A DNA stretch of 6,407 nt from Deltaproteobacteria bacterium (lineage in GTDB: Bacteria > Desulfobacterota > Binatia > Binatales > Binataceae): NCBI GenBank assembly GCA_021799555.1, contig JAJZAG010000220.1:1-6407 (forward strand). The letters run 5' to 3'. The translations under genes and the position numbers were made by a program. Positions 1-5,550 of this stretch are shown piece after piece (position 1 is the stretch's first letter; the number at the start of each line of letters is the position of its first letter). The notes below the pieces were generated by a model, which worked only from the letters and a program-made list of their open reading frames with translations, had not been told where the DNA came from and did no database searches.

Positions 1-1
1 C

Positions 2-649
2 GTCGTCTCGATGCGCGATCGCAAGGTCATGCGGCTTGAGCGCGGCGCATTGCGCGTCCACGCGGATCTTTCGGCGCTCGCCCCGTTCCATTGCAACGAC
101 ATGGTGGTCGATTCACGCGGGCGCGCGTACGTCGGCAACTTCGGTTTCGATCTCCACAAGGGCGAAGCGCCGCGCGGCACAGTGCTGATCATGGTCACGC
201 CTGACGGCAAGCCGCGCGTAGTCGCCGATGAACTCATATTCCCTAACGGCGCCGTCATCACGCCCGACGGCCGCACGCTCGTCGTCGGCGAGTCGTTTGG
301 GCGTCGGCTGACGGCGTTCGAGATCGCCGCGGACGGCTCGCTCGCGAATCGGCGGGTGTGGGCCGATCTGGGCAGGAACGTGCCCGACGGAATCGCTCTC
401 GATGCCGAGGGCGCAATCTGGGTCGCCAGTCCGACATGCTCGGAAGTGATTCGCGTTTGCGAGGGCGGCGAAGTGACCGAGCGGATCAAAGTCGCGACCG
501 ACGCGTTCGCGTGTATGCTCGGCGGGCCCGACCGCAAGACGCTGTTCGTGCTGACCTCAGCGTCGTCGGATCCGGCGGCGTGCCGCGCCAACGCGACCGC
601 GAAGATCGAGATCACGCGTGTCGAAGTTCCCGGCGCGGGACTTCCCTGA
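2..649 (+). CDS. SMP-30/gluconolactonase-family protein (5' end outside window)
   Basis: This is the C-terminal portion of a six-bladed beta-propeller of the SMP-30/gluconolactonase/LRE family, typically metal-dependent lactonases or esterases that open sugar-type lactones. The frame is open to the left edge, and about 215 residues are present against a usual length of about 280-300, so the true start lies upstream and the first ATG at 11 is probably internal. Counting from that ATG, the three metal-site positions of the family are recognisable: Asn29 in the HCNDM segment, Asn79 in FPNG, and Asp126 in the PDGIALDAEGAIWVA segment. The N-terminal metal-binding Glu would lie outside the window. 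Blade-like repeats of the form 'PDG..L.V' recur through the protein. It is followed 28 bases later by pepP on the same strand, so the two may be co-transcribed. The family is clear; the substrate is not, and lactonase activity is inferred from the family only. Confidence 0.88.
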   Translation, partial: VVSMRDRKVMRLERGALRVHADLSALAPFHCNDMVVDSRGRAYVGNFGFDLHKGEAPRGTVLIMVTPDGKPRVVADELIFPNGAVITPDGRTLVVGESFGRRLTAFEIAADGSLANRRVWADLGRNVPDGIALDAEGAIWVASPTCSEVIRVCEGGEVTERIKVATDAFACMLGGPDRKTLFVLTSASSDPAACRANATAKIEITRVEVPGAGLP

Positions 650-677
650 TGGCGGCGCGCCGGACAAGTCGCAGGCG

Positions 678-2000
678 ATGAGCTTAAACGGAAACCGCGA
701 TGTCTACCGCGAGCGGCGCCGCCGCTTGATGGATGCGATGGGCGCAGGCGCCGTCGCGATTGTGCCGAGCGCTCCGGTCGCAGTGCGGTCGGGCGACGTC
801 GAGTTCGTTTACCGGCAGGACAACGATTTCTACTATCTGACGGGTTTTGAGGAGCAGGAATCGCTCGCTCTGATCGCACCGGATAATTCGGACGGCGAAT
901 TTGTGATGTTCGTTCGGCCGCGTGATAAGGAGCGCGAGACCTGGACCGGCAAACGCGCGGGTATCGAAGGCGCGATTGTGGATTATGGCGCCGACAAGGC
1001 GTACACGCTCGACGAGTTAGAGAAGATTGTGCCGCGCTATCTCGAAAAGGCCGATCGGTTGCATTACCCGATCGGGCGCAACTCGGACTTCGAGGCGCGG
1101 GTCATGAAGCTCGTGCAATATTCGAGCGCGATGCGCCCGCGGCTCGGCTCGGGACCGTACGCGATCTTCGATCCGCGCGAGATTATTCACGAGATGCGCC
1201 TGCGCAAGGAGCCCGGAGAGCTCGATCTGATGCGCCGCGCGATCGACATTTCGCGCGCGGCGCACGAACGCGCAATGCGCCTTGCGCGGGGCGGGATGCG
1301 CGAGTGGCAAATCGAAGCGGAGGTCGATTACACGTTTCGTTCGCGCGGGGCCGCGGGTCCGAGCTATCCGTCGATAATCGCATCGGGTCCCAATGCCGCG
1401 ATCCTGCATCACATCCAGAACCGCCGCGAGATGCGCACCGGCGAGCTGCTGCTGATCGACGCGGGCTGCGAGTTTGATTTTTACGCTTCCGACGTGACCC
1501 GCACTTTTCCGATCGGCGCGCGATTCACCGCGATGCAAACCGAGCTGTATGAGATCGTGCTGGCGGCGCAGGCGCGCGCGATCGAGCAGGTGCGGCCGGG
1601 TGCGCGCTTCGACGATCCGCATGACGCCGCGCTGCGCGTGCTGGTTGACGGGATGCGCGGGCTGGGGCTCGTGTCCGGCAGCTCGGAAGAGATTATCGAA
1701 CAAGCTTCCTATCGCCGCTACTACATGCATCGCACCAGCCACTGGCTTGGGATGGATGTTCACGATGTTGGCCTTTACCGCGCGGGTGGAGAGTCGCGCA
1801 GGCTCGAACCCGGGATGGTGCTGACGGTTGAGCCCGGCCTCTACATCGACGCCGACGACGATACGGCGCCGGTTGAAATGCGCGGCGTCGGCATCCGTAT
1901 CGAGGACGACGTTCTGGTTACCGCTGACGGACACGAAGTCATGACCGCCGCGATCCCGAAACAGATCACCGAGATCGAAGCGCTGACCGTCGCGAGCTGA
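678..2000 (+). CDS. pepP: Xaa-Pro aminopeptidase (aminopeptidase P, M24B)
   Basis: Cytoplasmic metallopeptidase that removes the N-terminal residue from peptides with proline in second position. From the ATG at 678 the protein has 440 residues, almost the length of E. coli PepP (about 441), and it aligns from its first residues: an N-terminal aminopeptidase-P domain with the 'YRQDNDFYYLTGF' segment (about 45-57), then the pita-bread catalytic domain from about residue 170. All five dimetal ligands are present: Asp261 (LIDAGCEF), Asp272 (SDVTRTFP), His355 (TSHWLGMDVHDVG), Glu385 (TVEPGLYI) and Glu409 (GIRIEDDV). The supporting histidines of the active site, in YYMHR and DVHDVG, are also there. 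An in-frame GTG at 618 would add 20 residues and overlap the preceding gene by 32 bases; I prefer 678 because it matches the family length, although neither start has a strong Shine-Dalgarno sequence. The gene lies directly downstream of the SMP-30-like gene, with no obvious functional link. Confidence 0.96.
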   Translation: MSLNGNRDVYRERRRRLMDAMGAGAVAIVPSAPVAVRSGDVEFVYRQDNDFYYLTGFEEQESLALIAPDNSDGEFVMFVRPRDKERETWTGKRAGIEGAIVDYGADKAYTLDELEKIVPRYLEKADRLHYPIGRNSDFEARVMKLVQYSSAMRPRLGSGPYAIFDPREIIHEMRLRKEPGELDLMRRAIDISRAAHERAMRLARGGMREWQIEAEVDYTFRSRGAAGPSYPSIIASGPNAAILHHIQNRREMRTGELLLIDAGCEFDFYASDVTRTFPIGARFTAMQTELYEIVLAAQARAIEQVRPGARFDDPHDAALRVLVDGMRGLGLVSGSSEEIIEQASYRRYYMHRTSHWLGMDVHDVGLYRAGGESRRLEPGMVLTVEPGLYIDADDDTAPVEMRGVGIRIEDDVLVTADGHEVMTAAIPKQITEIEALTVAS

Positions 2001-2014
2001 GCGCGCCGCGCGCT
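2000..2014. terminator. Possible bidirectional hairpin between convergent genes
   Basis: A perfect 6-base-pair G+C-rich inverted repeat (AGCGCG, loop CCG, CGCGCT) occupies the 12-base gap between the pepP stop codon (1998-2000) and the stop codon of the minus-strand cysteine-rich gene (2013-2015), and it touches both stops. The position suits a shared transcription end for the convergent units. There is no T-run on either side, so it is not a classical intrinsic terminator, and short GC palindromes are common by chance in this G+C-rich sequence. Confidence 0.25.
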
Positions 2015-2258
2015 ACGACGGCGAACAGGCCGGGTGAGCGTCGTCGCACTGCACGATGCAGTTCCCGATCAGGTTCCGGCAGTAGTACTCCTCGTTGCCC
2101 TTGACCTGGCAGAGTTGGTACTGGCGCTGGCATTCGTATCGGCATGCGATCAACGCTTGCCGGCATCGACGCGCCGCGCACCCCGGCATCGCCGCGAGCG
2201 TGATCACGATCAACGCGGCGCGCGCGCAGCGCTTTGCGATCGCCGCGTGCCGCGTCAC
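2013..2258 (-). CDS. Small cysteine-rich exported protein, possible lipoprotein
   Basis: I recognise no family for this 81-residue protein. It begins with a positively charged stretch (residues 1-13), a hydrophobic segment of about ten residues (14-23), then MPGC ending at Cys27. That could be a degenerate lipobox or a signal peptidase I site, so export is likely but the type is uncertain. The remaining 54 residues hold eight cysteines at 32, 39, 43, 50, 60, 67, 71 and 78, which form two copies of C-x6-C-x3-C-x6-C separated by nine residues. Each copy starts with Cys-Arg. The i, i+7, i+11, i+18 spacing puts the cysteines of each copy on one helical face. The chosen GTG start overlaps the TGA stop of the upstream dehydratase as GTGA, which suggests translational coupling; longer in-frame starts would lie inside that gene. 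It is the last gene of the minus-strand series and ends 12 bases from pepP. The signal-like N-terminus, regular cysteines and coupled start make it a credible gene despite its size. Confidence 0.72.
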   Translation of the reverse strand: MTRHAAIAKRCARAALIVITLAAMPGCAARRCRQALIACRYECQRQYQLCQVKGNEEYYCRNLIGNCIVQCDDAHPACSPS

Positions 2259-3139
2259 AGATCGAGGGCGCTGGCCGAGCCGACGATCGTTTTGGCGCCG
2301 TCTGATTTGTCGCACCAGACTTCGACTTCAGCGCGGGTGCGTTTGCCTTCGGGCGTGTGTTCGATGAGCCGTCCGTGGGGCGCGGTGGTTTCGTTGCCCC
2401 AGAGCACGTTGACGAGGCGCAGGTCCATCCTGCCGCCGAAAAAAAATCCCATGCCGAAACGCCGCGTCATCAGCTCGGCGACCATGCACACCGAGAGCAT
2501 TCCCTGCACGACGATTTCCGGAAATCCGAGCTCGACCGCCTTGCGCTTGTCGTTGTGATAGTTGCGCTGCGGGCCCGAGAACGCGAGGCACATGGCCTCG
2601 GTGATCGTGCGCATGGGCGCTTCGATCGCTTCTCCGCCGCGTTCGCCGACATGGAAAGAGCGCAGCGCGCTTTTCTCGCGCGACTTGTCGACAACGAACG
2701 CGTCCTTGCGCGTCTGTTCGGGGAGCAGGAAGCTCTGATGCGTGCGGCTGCGCGAGACGATCCGGCCCGACGCATTGCTGACGATCACTTCGTTGACGAG
2801 GTACTCGCGGTCGCGCTTTAGATAGCGGCCGACGATCAGTGAGCGCGTGGTCAGCCGCTCGCCAACCATCACGGGCGCGAAGATTTCCCACTCCTGGCGC
2901 GCGTGCAGGTTCCCGTAGATGTTGGGCAGGTACCAGCTAACGGTGTGGTAAACGGCGGAGTGCAGGATCAGCGCGGGCGCGAGCGCTGCGCCGAGCGGCG
3001 AGCTGTCGCGATACCACGGGTTGTCGTCGCCAGTGCCCGCGATATAGGTCGCGACGGTTTCGGGCGCGATCTCGTAGGTGACGGAGCCGTAGTCGCGACC
3101 GACGTAAATTTCATCGGGAGCAAAGATAGTTTGATTCAT
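2255..3139 (-). CDS. Two-domain MaoC-like (FAS1-like) dehydratase/hydratase
   Basis: Double hot-dog protein of 294 residues, related to MaoC-type (R)-enoyl-CoA hydratases with an N-terminal FAS1-like dehydratase domain. Such proteins hydrate or dehydrate enoyl-CoA or 3-hydroxyacyl-CoA compounds in the cytoplasm. The N-terminal half carries TGDDNPWY (about residues 36-43), corresponding to the hydratase motif S/T-G-D-x-N-P-x-H but with Tyr43 in place of His. The C-terminal half carries FSGPQRNYHND followed by GFPEIVVQGM. There the His position is kept (His195), Pro190 stands at the usual Asp position, and the usual HGM has become QGM. The assignment of catalytic residues is therefore open. The ATG at 3139 has GAGG six bases upstream; an in-frame TTG two codons earlier is less likely. 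It lies 23 bases downstream of the thioesterase gene and overlaps the start of the cysteine-rich gene, so it is part of the same operon. The fold is well supported; the substrate is unknown. Confidence 0.85.
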   Translation of the reverse strand: MNQTIFAPDEIYVGRDYGSVTYEIAPETVATYIAGTGDDNPWYRDSSPLGAALAPALILHSAVYHTVSWYLPNIYGNLHARQEWEIFAPVMVGERLTTRSLIVGRYLKRDREYLVNEVIVSNASGRIVSRSRTHQSFLLPEQTRKDAFVVDKSREKSALRSFHVGERGGEAIEAPMRTITEAMCLAFSGPQRNYHNDKRKAVELGFPEIVVQGMLSVCMVAELMTRRFGMGFFFGGRMDLRLVNVLWGNETTAPHGRLIEHTPEGKRTRAEVEVWCDKSDGAKTIVGSASALDL

Positions 3140-3145
3140 CGCCAA

Positions 3146-3149
3146 CCTC
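3146..3149 (-). promoter_or_regulatory. Ribosome binding site of the MaoC-like gene
   Basis: GAGG on the minus strand, six bases before the ATG at 3139. It favours that ATG over the in-frame TTG at 3145, which would lie right next to it. Confidence 0.6.
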
Positions 3150-3162
3150 GCGGCCGTCTTGT

Positions 3163-3558
3163 TCAGGATTTCTGTTTGGGCTTCACGCGCTCGAGGAATT
3201 TTGCCGCGTCGATTGCGGCGCGGCGATGCGTTCCCCTGCCGATCTGCTCAGTCTCGTCGAAAGCGCGCACCTTGAAATCGACGCGCCGCCCTTCGCACTT
3301 GACGACTTCCGCCTCGGCGCGCACGCGATGGCCCGGTGGCGTCGCGGCGATGTGCTCCACGTCGATCGCCATCCCGACCGAGCTTTCTCCCGGTTCGATA
3401 TAGGCGCGCATCGCGTCCATCGCCGCCATCTCCATCATCGAGACCATCGTAGGCGTCGAGAGCACCGGCGCGAGGGAAGGGTCGATGCGGATCGCCAGGT
3501 GCTCGGGCGCGACGACCAGAGTGAAGGTGCCAATAGTGCCTACTGGTACGGGTTTCAT
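3163..3558 (-). CDS. FlK-like acyl-CoA thioesterase (hot-dog fold)
   Basis: A 131-residue single hot-dog-fold protein that resembles the fluoroacetyl-CoA thioesterase FlK over its full length. Family members hydrolyse short acyl-CoA thioesters. The FlK catalytic trio (Thr42, Glu50, His76 in Streptomyces cattleya FlK) is matched with identical spacing by Thr35 in VLSTPTM, Glu43 in MVSMMEMA and His69 in IDVEHIAATPPG. The segments 'YIEPGESSVG' and 'EIGRGTHRRAAI'-like GTH region near the C-terminus also agree with the family. The phenylalanine lid of FlK just before Thr42 is not evident here (Leu29 and Asp26 at the aligned places), so specificity for fluoroacetyl-CoA is not expected. The start at ATG 3558 has AAGGA nine bases upstream and gives the family length; a longer reading to 3630 would overlap the isomerase gene. 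It sits 29 bases after the isomerase gene and 23 before the dehydratase, which suggests joint expression and a CoA-thioester substrate shared with that pathway. Confidence 0.88.
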   Translation of the reverse strand: MKPVPVGTIGTFTLVVAPEHLAIRIDPSLAPVLSTPTMVSMMEMAAMDAMRAYIEPGESSVGMAIDVEHIAATPPGHRVRAEAEVVKCEGRRVDFKVRAFDETEQIGRGTHRRAAIDAAKFLERVKPKQKS

Positions 3559-3567
3559 CGCGTAAAG

Positions 3568-3572
3568 TCCTT
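3568..3572 (-). promoter_or_regulatory. Ribosome binding site of the FlK-like thioesterase gene
   Basis: AAGGA on the minus strand, nine bases before the ATG at 3558. It supports this start over longer in-frame alternatives that run into the isomerase gene. Confidence 0.6.
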
Positions 3573-3587
3573 GCGGTGCGCCGGAAT

Positions 3588-4193
3588 TCAGCGCCGCAGG
3601 TTCATGGCGTCGAGCTTCTTCGCGAGCCAATCGACGCGATCGTTTCCCCAGAAAGGCTCGCCCGCGACGATCATTGTCGGCACGCCGAACGCGCCGTCGC
3701 GTTCGGCCTCCGCCGCGGCGGCTTGCAATTCACAGGGGCCCTCGCCGAGCAGGTATTTTGCGAATCCGGCGGTGTCGATTCCGACTTCGGTCATAACTTT
3801 GGCGAGCGCGGAGCCATCTTCGATATCGAGCTCTCGTTTGAAGAAGCGTTCAAAGACACGGTCGGAGTATGGGCGGAACTTACCCTGGCGGTCGGCCCAT
3901 AGTCCGCTCATCAGCGACAGGCGCGAGTCGAAGATTTTTTGCGGGCCGCGAATAACCAGCCCGCGCGCGTTCGCGTAGCGCCGCGCGTCAAGATAGAGGT
4001 AGCGAACCTTGCGCCAGTTGCGCTCGTCGCGCTCGTCGAGCGTGCCGCCGAAGGCGCCCTTGACATTGAGTTCGAGCGGGATGAAACGCAGCGCGATGCG
4101 GTAGGATTTTTCGAGGTCGTACATCGGCTGCATCGCGAGGTACGTGAACGGACTTTTGTAATCGTAGTATAGTTTGACGGTTTCGTCGGCCAT
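3588..4193 (-). CDS. DsbA-family / 2-hydroxychromene-2-carboxylate isomerase-like protein
   Basis: A 201-residue thioredoxin-fold protein of the kappa-GST/HCCA isomerase group, the family of NahD, which isomerises 2-hydroxychromene-2-carboxylate with glutathione in naphthalene degradation. The N-terminal strand carries YYDYKSPFTYLA (residues 9-20), with Ser14 in the place where redox-active DsbA proteins have their CxxC; this points to isomerase or transferase chemistry and not disulfide exchange. An all-helical insert follows. The C-terminal signature is GAFGVPTMIVAGEPFWGNDRVDWL (about 167-190), with the cis-Pro loop GVPT and the FWG.DR motif typical of the family. There is no signal peptide, so it is cytoplasmic. 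The ATG at 4193 is the natural start, but only a weak ribosome binding site is visible. It lies 53 bases after the cytochrome gene and 29 before the thioesterase. Naphthalene degradation is not implied: many homologues act in unknown aromatic or CoA pathways, and no ring-cleavage gene is present here. Confidence 0.88.
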   Translation of the reverse strand: MADETVKLYYDYKSPFTYLAMQPMYDLEKSYRIALRFIPLELNVKGAFGGTLDERDERNWRKVRYLYLDARRYANARGLVIRGPQKIFDSRLSLMSGLWADRQGKFRPYSDRVFERFFKRELDIEDGSALAKVMTEVGIDTAGFAKYLLGEGPCELQAAAAEAERDGAFGVPTMIVAGEPFWGNDRVDWLAKKLDAMNLRR

Positions 4194-4246
4194 TGGGGCA
4201 CCGCTTCAATCGATAGCCTAAATCGCGCGCACAAAAAAGCCGCGTG

Positions 4247-4567
4247 CTACTCGGCGCCGGCGTTGCGGGTCAGGTAATCGAGAATGGCTTTGCGGTCGGC
4301 GCCGTCGAGCGGAGGCAAACCGGCCCGCCGTATTCTGTCCTGCATCGCGTTGACCTGGATCTCCCACATCGCCGCCGTCATCGACCGCGGATTATACGGC
4401 GCGTGGCATTGGCCGCATCGCGACTTGTACAGCATCGCGGTGGGTGAACCGGCCTCGGGCAGCACCGCGCGCCGCGCGCATCCCGCCAATGTGATCGCAG
4501 CGATCGCGACTGCGCCGATTAGAAGGCGTCTCGAAGTGGATCGTCTAGTTCGTGGCGACGCGGGCAT
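4247..4567 (-). CDS. Small lipoprotein-type cytochrome c
   Basis: A 106-residue protein with a lipoprotein signal: an Arg-rich start (residues 6-14), a hydrophobic segment (15-28), and the lipobox LAGC with Cys30 as the lipidated residue. This would anchor it to a membrane facing the periplasm or cell exterior. It carries a single haem-attachment motif, CGQCH (51-55), His55 being the proximal ligand; Met63, Met67 or Met75 could be the distal ligand. The tail (LPPLDGADRKAILDYLTRN, about 84-102) resembles the last helix of class I cytochromes, whose typical form is 'L...E...I..YL'. It probably acts in electron transfer, partner unknown. The ATG at 4567 overlaps the last 23 bases of the HIT gene; no other start keeps the signal peptide intact. 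No strong ribosome binding site is seen, so its translation may depend on the upstream gene. Confidence 0.85.
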   Translation of the reverse strand: MPASPRTRRSTSRRLLIGAVAIAAITLAGCARRAVLPEAGSPTAMLYKSRCGQCHAPYNPRSMTAAMWEIQVNAMQDRIRRAGLPPLDGADRKAILDYLTRNAGAE

Positions 4568-5018
4568 TTGGAATTCGGGCCGCGATCTCTTTGCGCAGCG
4601 CGAAGATGAGCGCGGTGCGATCGGAGTCGGGCAGCGTAATCATGCGCTCGCTTTTGGGCCGTTCCCAGACCGGCGCGTGGCGCAGCTCGTCGGTCTCGAG
4701 GCGCGGAAAAATATGCCAATGCACGTGCGGCTCGACGTTGCCGAGGCATTCGTAATTGAGTTTCCACGGCCGCGTCACCGCCGCGATCGCTTCGGCCACG
4801 AGGCGCAGCTCTTCGAAGAGCGCATGCGCCTCGGCTGAGGGCATCAGGAACACCTCGGTCGCATGGCGCTTGGCGAGCAAAACACAGTAACCGCGATAAA
4901 ACTGCGCGTCGCCAAGAACAACGTAGCAGGTCGGCAGTTCAGCGATAAAATTATCCGCGCCGTCCGTCCGGATCCGCTCGATTCCGGCGCAGATGCCGCA
5001 TCCGGATTGCGCGCTCAC
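4545..5018 (-). CDS. HIT-family nucleotide-binding protein
   Basis: A 157-residue histidine-triad protein. The family hydrolyses or transfers nucleotide phosphoesters such as AMP conjugates or diadenosine tetraphosphate. The triad is seen as HVHWHIFPR with His98, His100 and His102; the middle one, His100, is the expected nucleophile. The upstream segment FYRGYCVLLAKRHATEVFLM (about 40-59) is the usual core strand and helix of the HIT fold. Near the N-terminus there is a CGIC pair (Cys7 and Cys10), which some HIT proteins use for zinc. The GTG start at 5018 overlaps the TGA stop of the dCMP deaminase gene as GTGA, which indicates translational coupling. The open frame continues to 5324, but that extension runs through the deaminase gene in another frame and has no HIT-like sequence. 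The 3' end overlaps the cytochrome c gene by 23 bases. Confidence 0.9.
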   Translation of the reverse strand: MSAQSGCGICAGIERIRTDGADNFIAELPTCYVVLGDAQFYRGYCVLLAKRHATEVFLMPSAEAHALFEELRLVAEAIAAVTRPWKLNYECLGNVEPHVHWHIFPRLETDELRHAPVWERPKSERMITLPDSDRTALIFALRKEIAARIPNARVATN

Positions 5019-5512
5019 GCCGGCTTCTCCGCTTCCGCGCGCCTTTCCGGTTCGACCTGAACCAGCTTGATCTTGGCGTGACGCAGGAGGTCGGCGACGG
5101 TCGCGAGCTTGTAAGGCTTCTCGTAATAGACCGTGCGGATGCCGGTGTTGATAAGCACCTTCAGGCAATGGATGCACGGAGTATGGGTTACATAGATGTC
5201 GGCATCCTGGATCGCGGCGCCGTTGCGCGCGGCCTGGGTGATCGCGTTGATCTCGGCGTGGATCGTGCGGAAGCAGTTCTGCTCGACTTCGCCGTCCGGA
5301 TTGCGCGATTCGTAAATAAGGCATCCGACTTCGGTGCAGTGCGGCAATCCCGCTGGAGAACCATTGTAGCCGGTGGCCAGGATGCTGCGGTTGCGCACGA
5401 TTACGGCGCCGACTTTAGCGCGCAGGCAGGTTGAACGCTCGGCAACCTCGCGCGTGATCGTCATGAAGTACTGGTCCCAGCTCGGCCGCGGTCTCTCGCG
5501 ATTTTCAGGCAA
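5015..5512 (-). CDS. dCMP deaminase (ComEB-type cytidine/deoxycytidylate deaminase)
   Basis: Zinc deaminase that converts dCMP to dUMP, feeding thymidylate synthesis in the cytoplasm. From the chosen start it has 165 residues. The first recognisable family segment is RPSWDQYFM. The catalytic motif is HAE (His85, Glu87) with TPCIHC (Cys113 and Cys116) completing the zinc site. The segment ATGYNGSPAGLPHC (about 46-59), with the conserved TGYNG and GLPHC, is diagnostic of dCMP deaminase against plain cytidine deaminase. The start is a judgement: TTG at 5512 is preceded by a strong AAGGAG nine bases upstream and leaves a family-like N-terminus, whereas GTG at 5548 (12 residues longer, 177 in total) sits two bases after the stop of the protease gene without a visible ribosome binding site. 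The stop overlaps the start of the HIT gene. Confidence 0.93.
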   Translation of the reverse strand: MPENRERPRPSWDQYFMTITREVAERSTCLRAKVGAVIVRNRSILATGYNGSPAGLPHCTEVGCLIYESRNPDGEVEQNCFRTIHAEINAITQAARNGAAIQDADIYVTHTPCIHCLKVLINTGIRTVYYEKPYKLATVADLLRHAKIKLVQVEPERRAEAEKPA

Positions 5513-5521
5513 TTGGGTTTG

Positions 5522-5527
5522 CTCCTT
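5522..5527 (-). promoter_or_regulatory. Ribosome binding site deciding the dCMP deaminase start
   Basis: AAGGAG on the minus strand, nine bases before TTG 5512. This is the strongest Shine-Dalgarno-like sequence I found in the window, and it is the reason for choosing the TTG start over GTG 5548. Confidence 0.6.
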
Positions 5528-5550
5528 GACGAAAACGTCCGCGCGCACGG

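Noticed and set aside
1017..1934. A 305-codon open frame on the minus strand opposite pepP.
   Set aside because: It lies wholly within a well-supported pepP gene, matches no family I know and is rich in Arg, Ala and His, as expected for an antisense frame in G+C-rich DNA.
2259..2315. Longer start for the cysteine-rich protein.
   Set aside because: It would add 19 Arg-rich residues from inside the dehydratase gene ahead of the signal segment; the GTG overlapping the dehydratase stop is a more natural start.
2034..2558. A 174-codon plus-strand open frame opposite the cysteine-rich gene and the dehydratase gene.
   Set aside because: Low-complexity, Arg-rich and Ser-rich translation without recognisable domains; the minus-strand genes there have family motifs and sensible starts.
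3559..3630. N-terminal extension of the thioesterase reading frame.
   Set aside because: It overlaps the end of the isomerase gene, is unlike the family, and the ATG at 3558 has its own ribosome binding site.
3226..3978. A 250-codon plus-strand open frame opposite the thioesterase and isomerase genes.
   Set aside because: It spans two real genes and their spacer on the other strand and shows no domain; a shadow frame of biased codon use.
4194..4246. Possible terminator or promoter in the 53-base gap between the cytochrome and isomerase genes, with a run of six T on the minus strand.
   Set aside because: The flanking arms pair only with a mismatch and a wobble, and the T-run would lie in the loop, not after the stem. 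I also saw no convincing -35/-10 pair with proper spacing.
5019..5324. Upstream extension of the HIT reading frame.
   Set aside because: This part lies inside the dCMP deaminase gene in another frame, is Arg-rich and Gln-rich, and carries no HIT sequence. The GTG at 5018 gives the normal HIT length.
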